From positions 124,001-188,000 of the forward strand of contig NZ_KZ477985.1 in NCBI RefSeq assembly GCF_002837185.1: a stretch of DNA of 64,000 nucleotides, in the 5' to 3' direction. The DNA comes from Pseudomonas fluorescens (lineage in GTDB: Bacteria > Pseudomonadota > Gammaproteobacteria > Pseudomonadales > Pseudomonadaceae). A program made the translations under genes and the position numbers. Positions 35,824 to 44,443 of the stretch are shown one piece after another; the first letter of the stretch is position 1; each line of letters opens with the position of its first letter. The notes below the pieces were generated by a model. It was not told where the DNA came from. It saw only the letters and a list, made by a program, of their open reading frames with translations, and made no database searches.

Positions 35824-37548
35824 ATGAATCAGAACGCTGAGTACTCCGCGGTCAATGATGCGGTGCGCGGGCAATTCTTCCGCCGAACCTGGGCGATGAT
35901 CACGCCGTATTGGCGCAGTGAAGAGAAGGGCAGGGCCTGGTTGCTGCTGGCCGCCGTGATTGGTTTGTCGCTGTTCAGCGTGGCGATCTCGGTGTGGATC
36001 AACCACTGGTACAAGGATTTCTACAACGCGCTGGAGAAGAAGGACACGGCGGCTTTCTGGCAATTGATCGGTTACTTCGGCGGCATCGCGGCCGTGGCGA
36101 TCCTGGGCGCGGTGTACCGCTTGTACCTGACCCAGATGCTCACCATCCGCTGGCGTGCCTGGCTGACCGAACAGCACTTCGCACGCTGGCTCGCCCACAA
36201 GAACTACTACCAGCTGGAGCAGGGCGGCTACACCGATAACCCGGACCAGCGGATTTCCGAAGACCTCAATACGTTCACCTCCAGCACCTTGAGCCTGGGC
36301 CTGGGGCTGTTGCGCAACGTGGTCAGCGTGGTGTCGTTCTCGATCATCCTGTGGGGCGTGTCGGGCAGCATCGAGGTGTTCGGCCTCACCATTCCCGGCT
36401 ACATGTTCTGGTGCGCGCTGCTGTATGCCGCCGTGGGCAGTTGGCTGACGCATTTGATCGGCCGCCGCTTGATCGGCCTGAGCAACCAGCAACAGCGCTT
36501 CGAAGCGGACTTGCGCTTTTCCATGGTGCGGGTACGTGAGAATGCCGAGAGTATCGCCCTGTACAACGGTGAACCGAACGAGAGGCAACGCCTGAGCACG
36601 CGTTTCGGCCAGGTCTGTCACAACTTCTGGGACATCATGAAAGTGTCCAAGCGCCTGACCTTTTTCACCTCCGGCTACAGCCAGATTGCGATCATCTTCC
36701 CGTTTATCGTCGCCGCGCCGCGCTACTTCACCGGCAAGATCGAGCTGGGCGAGCTGATGCAAATCAATTCGGCGTTCGGCAACGTGCAGGAGAACTTCAG
36801 CTGGTTTATCAACGCCTATTCGGAACTGGCAACCTGGCGCGCCACCAGCGATCGTCTGTTGAGCTTCCAGCAGGCGATGAGCGACAACGAGCAACGGGCC
36901 CCGGCCATTGATGTGCGCCCTGAAGGCGAGCGTCTGGTGATCAGGGATCTGGGCATGGACCTGGCTGATGGCCGTCACTTGCTCACCGATGCCGACATGA
37001 CTGTGGAACCCGGCCAGCGCGTGATGCTCAGCGGGCGTTCCGGCAGCGGTAAAAGTACGCTGCTGCGCGCAATGGGCGACTTGTGGCCGGCAGGCCATGG
37101 CAGCATTCGTCTACCGGCGACGCGCTATCTGTTTCTGCCGCAGAAGCCGTATTTACCGATTGGCACGTTGAAAGCGGTGTTGAGTTATCCACAGGACGAC
37201 AACGCTTACCCGGCGCAACGTTATGCACAGGTGCTGGAAACCTGCCGCTTGCCGCATCTGGTTGGTCGCCTTGATGAAGCCAATCACTGGCAGCGCATGC
37301 TCTCGCCGGGCGAACAGCAGCGCCTGGCCTTTGCCCGCGCCTTGTTGTTCGCGCCGCAATGGCTGTACATGGACGAAGCCACCTCGGCCATGGATGAAGA
37401 GGATGAGGCAAGGTTGTATCAGGCGCTGATCGATGAGCTGCCGGGGCTGAGCATCGTCAGCGTGGGTCATCGCAGCAGCCTCAAGCGCTTCCACGGGCGG
37501 CATGTGCGGATCGAGGGTGGGCGGTTGCAGGAGCAGCAACCGGCCTGA
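35824..37548 (+). CDS. ABC transporter, fused permease/ATPase of the YddA/SbmA-related type
   Basis: The 574-residue protein has an N-terminal ABC_membrane_2 domain (about 1-330) with helices such as GRAWLLLAAVIGLSLFSVAISVWI and IAAVAILGAVYRLYLTQ. The family motifs are WRAWLTEQHFARWLAHKNYYQL, DNPDQRISEDLNTF and ADLRFSMVRVRENAESIALYNGEPNE. An ATPase domain follows: Walker A LSGRSGSGKSTLLRAMGDLWP, signature LSPGEQQRLAFARALL, Walker B LYMDEATSAMDEED. It is a half-transporter expected to dimerise, related to ABCD/YddA exporters. The substrate is unknown. It lies 99 bases after roxR and may be separately transcribed. Confidence 0.88.
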   Translation: MNQNAEYSAVNDAVRGQFFRRTWAMITPYWRSEEKGRAWLLLAAVIGLSLFSVAISVWINHWYKDFYNALEKKDTAAFWQLIGYFGGIAAVAILGAVYRLYLTQMLTIRWRAWLTEQHFARWLAHKNYYQLEQGGYTDNPDQRISEDLNTFTSSTLSLGLGLLRNVVSVVSFSIILWGVSGSIEVFGLTIPGYMFWCALLYAAVGSWLTHLIGRRLIGLSNQQQRFEADLRFSMVRVRENAESIALYNGEPNERQRLSTRFGQVCHNFWDIMKVSKRLTFFTSGYSQIAIIFPFIVAAPRYFTGKIELGELMQINSAFGNVQENFSWFINAYSELATWRATSDRLLSFQQAMSDNEQRAPAIDVRPEGERLVIRDLGMDLADGRHLLTDADMTVEPGQRVMLSGRSGSGKSTLLRAMGDLWPAGHGSIRLPATRYLFLPQKPYLPIGTLKAVLSYPQDDNAYPAQRYAQVLETCRLPHLVGRLDEANHWQRMLSPGEQQRLAFARALLFAPQWLYMDEATSAMDEEDEARLYQALIDELPGLSIVSVGHRSSLKRFHGRHVRIEGGRLQEQQPA

Positions 37549-37564
37549 GGACAAACTCGGTCAG

Positions 37565-37652
37565 TGTGGGAGGGGGCTTGCCCCCGATGGCCGTCTGTCA
37601 GTCACCTGATTCGGGTCTGACACACTGCAATCGGGAGCAAGCCCCTCCCACA
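37565..37652. repeat. REPIN, type 1
   Basis: Left arm TGTGGGAGGGGGCTTGCCCC from 37565; inverted right arm is slightly decayed (ATCGGGAGCAAGCCCCTCCC) and ends at 37652. Between it and the next terminator, GAGCCCCAACAAA occurs twice in tandem (from about 37680). Confidence 0.88.
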
Positions 37653-37703
37653 TTGAATCTCCCAGTGTCAGGAAAACCGAGCCCCAACAAACCGAGCCCC
37701 AAC

Positions 37704-37740
37704 AAAAAGCCCGGCTGATCAGCGATCAGCCGGGCTTTTT
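37704..37740. terminator. Bidirectional intrinsic terminator
   Basis: AAAAAGCCCGGCTGATC and GATCAGCCGGGCTTTTT pair almost without a loop. It serves the convergent ABC transporter (plus strand) and YhcB-like (minus strand) genes. Confidence 0.93.
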
Positions 37741-37757
37741 AATGGTTTGAAGATGTA

Positions 37758-38195
37758 TTACTTCTTCAAGCCGTAATGCTCATCCAGCATACCTGGAGCG
37801 TCCGGCGTTTTTGGCGCGTAGTCCCGCGGCGGTTCCTGGTTTTCCCGGGGCGGGGTCAGGCGTTCCCGCGGGGTTTGCGGTGCATCGGAATGCAGCGCGG
37901 CCAGCAGGCGCTGGCGGGTGATGTCGTCGAGGGCCAGGCGGTTTGCGCCATCGGCGAGGTGATCCTGTACTTCCTGGTAGCTCTGGGTGAGCTTCTTGAC
38001 CAGGGTCGCGGTGCTGTTGAAGTGGGTAACAACCTCGTTCTGATAACTGTCAAAACGTTCCTGAATGTCATCCAGCTGACGTTGCGTGCGGTTAGGCGCG
38101 GCATTCGGCAGCAGGCGAGCAACCAGGAATCCAATGGCGACACCGGCAACCAGGGCAAGAGTCGGCAACAACCAAACTAAGAGCGAGTGTTCCAC
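37758..38195 (-). CDS. YhcB/ZapG-family membrane protein (DUF1043)
   Basis: This 145-residue protein starts at a GTG with GGAAGGA upstream. A single N-terminal helix (LLVWLLPTLALVAGVAIGFLVARLL) is followed by a coiled-coil-prone cytoplasmic part (TQRQLDDIQERFDSYQNEVVTHFNSTATLVKKLTQSYQEVQDHLADGANRL), the hallmark of the family. The tail is proline-rich (TPRERLTPPRENQEPPRDYAPKTPDAPG). Relatives in enterobacteria (YhcB/ZapG) help coordinate cell division and envelope growth; I assume the same here. Confidence 0.85.
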   Translation of the reverse strand: MEHSLLVWLLPTLALVAGVAIGFLVARLLPNAAPNRTQRQLDDIQERFDSYQNEVVTHFNSTATLVKKLTQSYQEVQDHLADGANRLALDDITRQRLLAALHSDAPQTPRERLTPPRENQEPPRDYAPKTPDAPGMLDEHYGLKK

Positions 38196-38335
38196 GAGTC
38201 CTTCCTCTATAAACGGCTTTGCTTTACGTTAACGGCTCAAACCTGCGCTGTATACCGCGATTAAGCTCGCAATGATGCCATGCACAGACTTTTAGCTAGA
38301 CGAGTCGACCCCTTGAGAGGTCACGGAGTTCATCC

Positions 38336-38971
38336 TTGCTCATGCGTGAAACCCCCGTTTTGATCGATGGCCCGGTGGGTCAACTGGAAGCCCTGTATCT
38401 GGATCACCCCGAACCACGTGGCCTGGCGCTGATCTGCCACCCCAACCCGGTGCAGGGCGGGACCATGCTCAATAAAGTGGTGTCGACCCTGCAGCGCACC
38501 GCGCGCGATGCCGGTTTGATTACGTTGCGTTTCAATTATCGTGGCGTCGGCGCCAGCGCCGGTTCCCACGATATGGCCAGCGGTGAAGTCGACGATGCCG
38601 AAGCGGCCGCCACCTGGTTGCGGGAAAAACACCCGCAGTTGCCGCTGACCCTGCTGGGGTTTTCCTTCGGTGGCTATGTGGCCGCAAGCCTGGGTGGCCG
38701 CCTGGAAGCCAAGGGTGAAAAGCTTGCGCACCTGTTTATGGTCGCCGCTGCCGTGATGCGTCTGCGCGAGACCGATGTGCTGCCACAGGGTTGCCCGTTG
38801 ACCCTGATCCAGCCGGAAACCGATGAAGTGGTCGACCCGCAAATCGTCTACGACTGGTCCGCCGCCTTGAATCGCCCCCATGAGCTGCTGAAAGTGGCAG
38901 AATGCGGACACTTTTTTCATGGCAAGCTGACCGATCTCAAGGATCTGGTGCTGCCACGCCTTTCGAATTGA
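38336..38971 (+). CDS. Alpha/beta hydrolase
   Basis: This 211-residue serine hydrolase-like protein has an early HPNPVQGGTMLNKVV segment, FNYRGVGASAGSHD, and the nucleophile elbow GFSFGGYVAA (Ser in G-F-S-F-G). A late CGHFFHGKL supplies the catalytic histidine, and PETDEVVDP a probable acid. This pattern is the YfhR-like group of small dienelactone-hydrolase relatives; the substrate is unknown. Either TTG at 38336 (CGGAG 7 bases before) or ATG at 38342 could start it, a difference of two residues. It precedes trpS by 16 bases, so the two are probably co-transcribed. Confidence 0.85.
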   Translation: MLMRETPVLIDGPVGQLEALYLDHPEPRGLALICHPNPVQGGTMLNKVVSTLQRTARDAGLITLRFNYRGVGASAGSHDMASGEVDDAEAAATWLREKHPQLPLTLLGFSFGGYVAASLGGRLEAKGEKLAHLFMVAAAVMRLRETDVLPQGCPLTLIQPETDEVVDPQIVYDWSAALNRPHELLKVAECGHFFHGKLTDLKDLVLPRLSN

Positions 38972-38987
38972 CGACAAGCGATCACCC

Positions 38988-40343
38988 ATGACGACCCGTA
39001 CCCGCATCCTCACCGGCATTACCACCACCGGCACGCCGCACCTGGGCAACTACGCCGGTGCGATCCGCCCGGCGATCCTTGCCAGCCAGGACGCCAATGC
39101 CGACTCCTTCTACTTCCTGGCCGACTACCACGCCCTGATCAAATGCGATGACCCGCAGCGCATCCAGCGCTCGCGTATGGAAATCGCCGCGACCTGGCTG
39201 GCCGGTGGCCTGGATGTGAACCGAGTGACGTTCTATCGCCAGTCCGACATACCCGAGATCCCCGAACTGACCTGGCTGCTGACCTGTGTGGCCGCCAAGG
39301 GCCTGCTCAACCGCGCCCACGCCTACAAAGCGTCGGTGGACAAAAACGTGGAGAGCGGCGAAGACCCGGACGCGGGCATCAGCATGGGCCTGTACAGCTA
39401 CCCGGTGCTGATGGCGGCGGACATCCTGATGTTCAACGCGCACAAGGTGCCGGTCGGTCGCGACCAGATCCAGCACGTGGAAATGGCCCGCGACATCGGC
39501 CAGCGTTTCAACCACCTGTTCGGCAACGGTAAAGAATTCTTCACCATGCCTGAAGCGTTGATCGAAGAAAGCGTCGCCACCTTGCCGGGCCTGGATGGCC
39601 GCAAGATGTCCAAGAGCTATGACAACACCATCCCGTTGTTCACCAGCGCCAAGGACATGAAGGACGCGATCTCGCGGATCGTCACCGATTCGCGCGCGCC
39701 CGGCGAGGCGAAGGACCCGGACAATTCCCACTTGTTCACCCTGTACCAGGCGTTTGCGAGCAAGGCCCAGGAGGAAGAATTCCGTGGCGACCTGCTGCAA
39801 GGCCTGGGCTGGGGTGAAGCGAAGAATCGTCTGTTCCAGCTGCTGGACGGTCAACTGAGTGAAGCGCGCGAGCGCTACCACCAACTGATGTCGCGCCCCT
39901 CGGACATGGAAGACCTGCTGCTGATCGGCGCGAAAAAAGCCCGAGCCGTGGCGGCGCCGTTCCTGGCTGAGCTGCGCGAAGCGGTGGGCCTGCGCTCGTT
40001 CGTCAACCAGGCGGCGGCGCCGGTCGCAACCAAGAAGAAAACAGCGAAGGCTGCGCGCTTCGTGAGCTTTCGTGAAGACGACGGCAGCTTCCGCTTCCGC
40101 CTGTTGGCGGCCGATGGCGAGCAACTGCTGCTGTCGCGCAACTTCGCCGACGGCAAAGCGGCGGGCGCGGTGACCAAGCAACTGCAAAGCGGCGATGCGC
40201 TGGACGTACGCACCGAGGCCCAGCGCTTCAGCGTATGGCTGGACGCCGCCGCTGTGGCCGACAGCGCCGAGTTCGCCGACAGCGCCTCCCGCGATGCCGC
40301 CATCGCCGCGTTGCGCGTCGCGTTGGCCCCTTCCGAGGATTAA
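38988..40343 (+). CDS. trpS: Tryptophanyl-tRNA synthetase with C-terminal extension
   Basis: This 451-residue class I synthetase charges tRNA-Trp. The HIGH-type motif is TPHLGNYAGAI (residues 16-26) and the KMSKS loop is LDGRKMSKSYDNTIPLF (about 203-219). LYSYPVLMAADILMF and PVGRDQIQHVEMARDI are also typical. The core is normal length (about 335 residues), but an extra 100 residues follow: a Lys/Ala-rich linker (TKKKTAKAARF), then FREDDGSFRFRLLAADGEQLLLSRNFADGKAAGAVTKQL. That stretch looks like a DUF1508-type repeat. The long form is found in pseudomonads; the extension's role is unknown. Confidence 0.95.
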   Translation: MTTRTRILTGITTTGTPHLGNYAGAIRPAILASQDANADSFYFLADYHALIKCDDPQRIQRSRMEIAATWLAGGLDVNRVTFYRQSDIPEIPELTWLLTCVAAKGLLNRAHAYKASVDKNVESGEDPDAGISMGLYSYPVLMAADILMFNAHKVPVGRDQIQHVEMARDIGQRFNHLFGNGKEFFTMPEALIEESVATLPGLDGRKMSKSYDNTIPLFTSAKDMKDAISRIVTDSRAPGEAKDPDNSHLFTLYQAFASKAQEEEFRGDLLQGLGWGEAKNRLFQLLDGQLSEARERYHQLMSRPSDMEDLLLIGAKKARAVAAPFLAELREAVGLRSFVNQAAAPVATKKKTAKAARFVSFREDDGSFRFRLLAADGEQLLLSRNFADGKAAGAVTKQLQSGDALDVRTEAQRFSVWLDAAAVADSAEFADSASRDAAIAALRVALAPSED

Positions 40344-40372
40344 CCCGACCAAGGGTTGATTGCCATTATTCA

Positions 40373-40402
40373 GGGCCGTCGTTACAGTGACGGCCCGTTT
40401 TT
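40373..40402 (+). terminator. Intrinsic terminator of trpS
   Basis: GGGCCGTC and GACGGCCC pair around an 8-base loop and are followed by GTTTTTG, 30 bases after the trpS stop and 21 bases before the zapE ATG. Confidence 0.85.
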
Positions 40403-40422
40403 GTTGCCTTGCTAACGAAATT

Positions 40423-41517
40423 ATGACGCCCCTAGAACGATATCAAGCTGATCTGAAACGCCCTGACTTCTTCCATGACGCGGCCCAGGAAAATGCGGTG
40501 CGTCATTTGCAGCGCCTGTATGACGACCTGGTCGCGGCCTCGCAAACCAAGCCGGGGATGTTCAGCAAGCTGTTTGGCAAAAAAGACCACACGCCGGTCA
40601 AGGGCCTGTACTTCTGGGGTGGCGTCGGCCGGGGCAAGACTTACCTGGTGGACACCTTCTTCGAAGCGCTGCCGTTCAAGGAAAAGGTGCGGACTCACTT
40701 CCACCGCTTCATGAAGCGTGTGCACGAAGAGATGAAGACCCTGCCGGGGGAAAAGAACCCGCTGACGATCATTGCCAAGCGTTTCTCCGACGAAGCGCGG
40801 GTGATCTGCTTCGATGAGTTCTTCGTTTCCGATATCACTGATGCCATGATCCTCGGCACCTTGATGGAAGAGTTGTTCAAGAACGGCGTGACCCTGGTCG
40901 CCACCTCGAACATCGTGCCCGATGGCCTCTACAAGGACGGCCTGCAGCGCGCACGCTTCCTGCCGGCCATTGCCTTGATCAAGCAGAACACCGATATCGT
41001 CAATGTCGACAGCGGCGTCGACTATCGTTTGCGTCACCTCGAGCAAGCGGAGCTGTTCCACTTCCCGCTGAACGAAGCGGCCCACGAAAGCCTGAGAAAG
41101 AGCTTCCGCGCCCTCACGCCGGAATGCACCCAAGCGGTGGAAAACGACAAGCTGATGATCGAGAACCGCGAAATCATCGCCTTGCGTACCTGCGATGACG
41201 TGGCCTGGTTCGAATTCCGCCAACTCTGCGACGGCCCGCGTAGCCAGAATGACTACATCGAGTTGGGCAAGATTTTCCATGCGGTGATCTTGAGCGGTGT
41301 AGAGCAGATGGGCGTGACCACCGACGACATCGCGCGGCGCTTTATCAACATGGTCGATGAGTTCTACGACCGTAACGTGAAGCTGATCATCTCGGCGGAA
41401 GTCGAACTCAAGGACCTGTATACCGGCGGGCGTTTGAACTTTGAATTCCAGCGCACGCTGAGTCGTTTGCTTGAGATGCAGTCCCACGAGTTTCTGTCGC
41501 GCGGTCACAAACCTTAG
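40423..41517 (+). CDS. zapE: Cell division ATPase ZapE (AFG1-like)
   Basis: This 364-residue AAA-type ATPase has Walker A YFWGGVGRGKTYLVDTFFE (about 62-80), MKRVHEEMK, and Walker B VICFDEFFVSDITDAMILG. The family segments TLVATSNIVPDGLYKDGLQRARFLPAI and FREFRQLCDGPRSQNDYIELGKIFHAV-like (here WFEFRQLCDGPRSQNDYIELG) follow. ZapE/AFG1 proteins interact with FtsZ and modulate the Z ring in an ATP-dependent way. The frame is open upstream, but MTPLERYQADLKRPDF is the family N-terminus. A terminator lies between it and trpS, so it probably has its own promoter. Confidence 0.93.
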   Translation: MTPLERYQADLKRPDFFHDAAQENAVRHLQRLYDDLVAASQTKPGMFSKLFGKKDHTPVKGLYFWGGVGRGKTYLVDTFFEALPFKEKVRTHFHRFMKRVHEEMKTLPGEKNPLTIIAKRFSDEARVICFDEFFVSDITDAMILGTLMEELFKNGVTLVATSNIVPDGLYKDGLQRARFLPAIALIKQNTDIVNVDSGVDYRLRHLEQAELFHFPLNEAAHESLRKSFRALTPECTQAVENDKLMIENREIIALRTCDDVAWFEFRQLCDGPRSQNDYIELGKIFHAVILSGVEQMGVTTDDIARRFINMVDEFYDRNVKLIISAEVELKDLYTGGRLNFEFQRTLSRLLEMQSHEFLSRGHKP

Positions 41518-41532
41518 GCTGGTGAGTAAGTG

Positions 41533-41561
41533 AAAAAGCCTGCGGATTTGCAGGCTTTTTC
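41533..41561. terminator. Bidirectional intrinsic terminator
   Basis: AAAAAGCCTGC and GCAGGCTTTTT pair around GGATTT, between convergent zapE and the small charged-protein gene. Confidence 0.92.
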
Positions 41562-41583
41562 GTGGGGTAGTCCTGATCAGAAA

Positions 41584-41793
41584 CTAATCATATTGTTTTT
41601 TGGGTGGGGGAGCTATCTGTTGCCATTTACCCTCAATGAGCTGATAGGTTGCACCGTCGTCGCCAACTCTAATCTCACCTTCGTCCTTTTTTTCCTCATC
41701 CTTGTTTTCTTTCTTCATTTTGTCTTCTTTACCCATGGCCGTTTGGTCCATTTCTATGGGCATGTAGGGTTTGTTGCCTGTGACGGGAAGCAT
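41584..41793 (-). CDS. Small, highly charged hypothetical protein
   Basis: This 69-residue protein (MLPVTGNKPYMPIEMDQTAMG, then KEDKMKKENKDEEKKDEGEIRV) has GGAG 6 bases before the ATG. The middle third is almost entirely Lys/Glu/Asp. The C-terminal third (DDGATYQLIEGKWQQIAPPPKK) has aromatic residues and could fold as a small beta element. No signal peptide, no cysteines, no known family. It is convergent with zapE. Upstream, 41794-42052 holds no gene I can support. Confidence 0.55.
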   Translation of the reverse strand: MLPVTGNKPYMPIEMDQTAMGKEDKMKKENKDEEKKDEGEIRVGDDGATYQLIEGKWQQIAPPPKKQYD

Positions 41794-42052
41794 AGTGAGG
41801 CTCCAGTGTAAATATGAGCTGAATGGCCTGTAAGAGCCTTTGCGATTATGGAAGAGCAGCCCTTGGCTAAGGGCGCTTCAACGGATAGCGTGCACGCTCA
41901 CAGCCTGGAGTGGATTCGTTTTTTTCCTGTTCTGCCGTAAGAGCTGCGAACTATCTTGTGTCTGAATTAGTGAATGCGATCGTAGCGATTTTTGCAGGAC
42001 CCCACGCCATTGCGGGTTCGCAGGGTCTTTCGCGCACTCCTGTGGGGCGTGG

Positions 42053-43048
42053 CTACGCCGCTTGCTGGAACTGTTGTCGATATTGATTCGGCGACAACTC
42101 GGTGTGCTGCCTGAACAACCGCGCAAAAAAGCTCGCATCGTCATAACCCACCTCGTAGCTGATGGTCTTGATGCTTTTGCGACTGGCCGACAGCAGGCCC
42201 TTGGCGGTCTCGATGCGCAACCGTTGCAGATAATGCAGTGGCTTGTCGCCGGTGGCGGCCTGGAAGCGCCGCATGAAGTTGCGGATGCTCATGCCGTGCT
42301 CCCTGGCGACGTCTTCGAAGCGGAACTTGTCGGCAAAGTGTTCTTCGAGCCAATGCTGGATCTGCAGGATGATCACATCCTGGTGCAGCTTCTGCCCGCC
42401 AAAACCGATGCGCCCTGGCGAATAGCTGCGTTGCACTTCATACAGTATGTCGCGGGCCACGGCCTGGGCGATGTTGGCGCCGCAGAAGCGTTCGATCAGA
42501 TAAATGTAGAGGTCGCAGGCTGAGGTGGTGCCGCCGGCGCAGTACAGGTTGTCGGCGTCGGTCAGGTGCTTGTCCTGGTTGAGCTGCACCTGGGGGAAGC
42601 GTTCGCTGAATACAGTGAAGAAGCGCCAGTAAGTGGTCGCTTCCTTGCCATCGAGCAGGCCGGCCTCGGCCAGCCAGAACACCCCGGTGGCTTCGCCGCA
42701 CAACACAGCGCCGCGTGCGTGCTGCTCGCGCAGCCACGGCAGCACCTGGGGGTAGCGGGTGCACATGGCGTCGAAGTCGTCCCAGAAGGCCGGCAGCACG
42801 ATGATGTCGGCGTCTTCCAGGCCACCGTCCACCGGCATGATCACATCGCTGAAGCTTCGCACTGATTGCCCGTCGGGGCTGACCAGGCGTGTCTCAAACC
42901 CAGGGGTCAGGCCCTGGCCGAGCTGCTTGCCGTAACGCAGGCTGGCGAGATGGAAGAAATCCTTGGCTTGCATGAGGGTTGAAGCAAATACCCGATCAAT
43001 GGCCAAAATGCTGACGCGCCGCAACGGCGTGGAGATTTGGTTAGACAT
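42053..43048 (-). CDS. GlxA-type AraC-family regulator with DJ-1/PfpI domain
   Basis: This 331-residue regulator has an N-terminal class I glutamine amidotransferase-like domain (VSILAIDRVFASTLMQAKDFFHLAS; VDGGLEDADIIVLPAF; nucleophile-elbow region GAVLCGEATGVFWLAEAGLLDG). The C-terminal AraC helix-turn-helix pair lies at about 225-325 (HWLEEHFADKFRFEDVAREHGMSIRNFMRRFQAATGDKPLHYLQRLRIETAKGLL; ISYEVGYDDASFFARLFRQHTELSPNQYRQQF). Such regulators often control catabolism of amines or fatty acyl compounds. It is divergent from the acyl-CoA dehydrogenase gene, its likely target. Confidence 0.9.
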   Translation of the reverse strand: MSNQISTPLRRVSILAIDRVFASTLMQAKDFFHLASLRYGKQLGQGLTPGFETRLVSPDGQSVRSFSDVIMPVDGGLEDADIIVLPAFWDDFDAMCTRYPQVLPWLREQHARGAVLCGEATGVFWLAEAGLLDGKEATTYWRFFTVFSERFPQVQLNQDKHLTDADNLYCAGGTTSACDLYIYLIERFCGANIAQAVARDILYEVQRSYSPGRIGFGGQKLHQDVIILQIQHWLEEHFADKFRFEDVAREHGMSIRNFMRRFQAATGDKPLHYLQRLRIETAKGLLSASRKSIKTISYEVGYDDASFFARLFRQHTELSPNQYRQQFQQAA

Positions 43049-43193
43049 AATTTCATTTATTCTTATAGGGGAAAGTGGTCACCAGACGGCTGGATCGTCT
43101 TATTTTTTGTCGCATGTGTCCAGTGTCCCGTGACGCATTCACGGCATAGGCTCTGTGGCAGCGTTTTTGTCCGACAATCCACGCAGGTGACCC

Positions 43194-44330
43194 ATGATTG
43201 CCAGAACCTTGTTCAGCCCGGAGCACGAACTCTTTCGCGAGAGCGTGCGCACCTTTCTTGAAAAGGACGCGGCGCCATTCCATGGGCAATGGGAGAAACA
43301 GGGCTATATCGACCGCAGTCTCTGGGACAAGGCGGGGGAGGCAGGGATGCTGTGTTCTCATCTGCCGGAGGAATACGGCGGGCTGGGCGCGGACTTTTTG
43401 TACAGCGCGGTGGTGATCGAGGAGATCAGCCGGCTGGGTCTCACCGGTATCGGTTTTTCCCTGCACTCGGACATTGTGGCGCCGTACATCCTGCATTACG
43501 GCAGTGAGGCGCTGAAGCACAAATACCTGCCGAAATTGATCTCCGGCGAGATGGTCACGGCCATTGCCATGACCGAACCGGGGGCGGGTTCCGACCTGCA
43601 AGGGGTGAAGACCACGGCGGTGCTGGACGGTGATGACTATGTGATCAACGGCTCCAAGACGTTTATCACCAATGGCTACCTGGCCGACTTGGTCATCGTG
43701 GTGGCCAAGACCGACCCCAAGGCCGGTGCCAAGGGCACCAGCCTGTTCCTGGTGGAAGCCGACACGCCGGGCTTCGCCAAGGGCAAGCGCCTGGAGAAAG
43801 TCGGCATGAAGGCCCAAGACACCTCTGAGCTGTTCTTCCAGGATGTGCGAGTGCCCAAGGAAAACCTGCTGGGCCAGGCGGGCATGGGCTTTGCGTACCT
43901 GATGCAGGAGTTGCCTCAGGAGCGATTGACCGTGGCGATTGGTGCCTTGTCATCTGCTGAGGCCGCTTTGCAGTGGACGCTGGAATACACCCGCGAACGC
44001 AAGGCGTTCGGCAAGGCGATTGCCGACTTTCAGAACACCCGGTTCAAGCTGGCGGAGATGGCCACCGAGATTCAGATCGGCCGCGTGTTCGTGGATAAAT
44101 GCCTGGCACTGCACCTGGAAGGCAAGCTGGATGTGCCCACGGCGGCAATGGCCAAATATTGGGCGACGGACCTGCAATGCAAGGTGCTCGATGAGTGCGT
44201 GCAACTGCACGGCGGCTACGGCTTCATGTGGGAATACCCGATTGCCCGGGCATGGGCGGATGCGCGGGTGCAGCGCATTTATGCGGGGACCAATGAGATC
44301 ATGAAGGAGATCATTGCGCGGGCGCTTTGA
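43194..44330 (+). CDS. Acyl-CoA dehydrogenase
   Basis: This 378-residue FAD enzyme oxidises an acyl-CoA to the 2-enoyl-CoA. It shows the ACAD signatures AMTEPGAGSDLQGVKTTAVLDGDDYVINGSKTFITNG (FAD/substrate motif), QERLTVAIGALSSAEAALQWTLEYTRERKAFGKAI and VQLHGGYGFMWEYPIARAWADARVQRIYAGTNEIMKEIIARAL. The last contains the glutamate (GTNEI) expected as catalytic base. The length is normal. Chain-length preference cannot be read from the sequence. It is divergent from the GlxA-type regulator, with 145 bases between, and electrons would pass to ETF. Confidence 0.93.
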   Translation: MIARTLFSPEHELFRESVRTFLEKDAAPFHGQWEKQGYIDRSLWDKAGEAGMLCSHLPEEYGGLGADFLYSAVVIEEISRLGLTGIGFSLHSDIVAPYILHYGSEALKHKYLPKLISGEMVTAIAMTEPGAGSDLQGVKTTAVLDGDDYVINGSKTFITNGYLADLVIVVAKTDPKAGAKGTSLFLVEADTPGFAKGKRLEKVGMKAQDTSELFFQDVRVPKENLLGQAGMGFAYLMQELPQERLTVAIGALSSAEAALQWTLEYTRERKAFGKAIADFQNTRFKLAEMATEIQIGRVFVDKCLALHLEGKLDVPTAAMAKYWATDLQCKVLDECVQLHGGYGFMWEYPIARAWADARVQRIYAGTNEIMKEIIARAL

Positions 44331-44354
44331 TCTTGTGGTGTGGCTGATGGCCTC

Positions 44355-44430
44355 ATCGGGGGCAAGCCCCCTCCCACATGTTGATCTGTGAACACGGTCA
44401 AGTGTGGGAGGGGGCTTGCCCCCGATGGCG
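44355..44430. repeat. Pair of type 1 REP elements in reversed (outward) order
   Basis: Here ATCGGGGGCAAGCCCCCTCC comes first (44355-44378) and TGTGGGAGGGGGCTTGCCCC second (from 44403), the opposite order to normal REPINs. The spacer GAACACGGTCAAG is nearly repeated at the pair at 58862-58949. It lies between the convergent acyl-CoA dehydrogenase and aldo/keto reductase genes. Confidence 0.85.
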
Positions 44431-44443
44431 GCCTGAAGGTCAA

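Noticed and set aside
41878..42144. Minus-strand frame of 88 codons
   Set aside because: It overlaps the end of the GlxA-type regulator gene in another frame, lacks a ribosome site and has an arbitrary composition.
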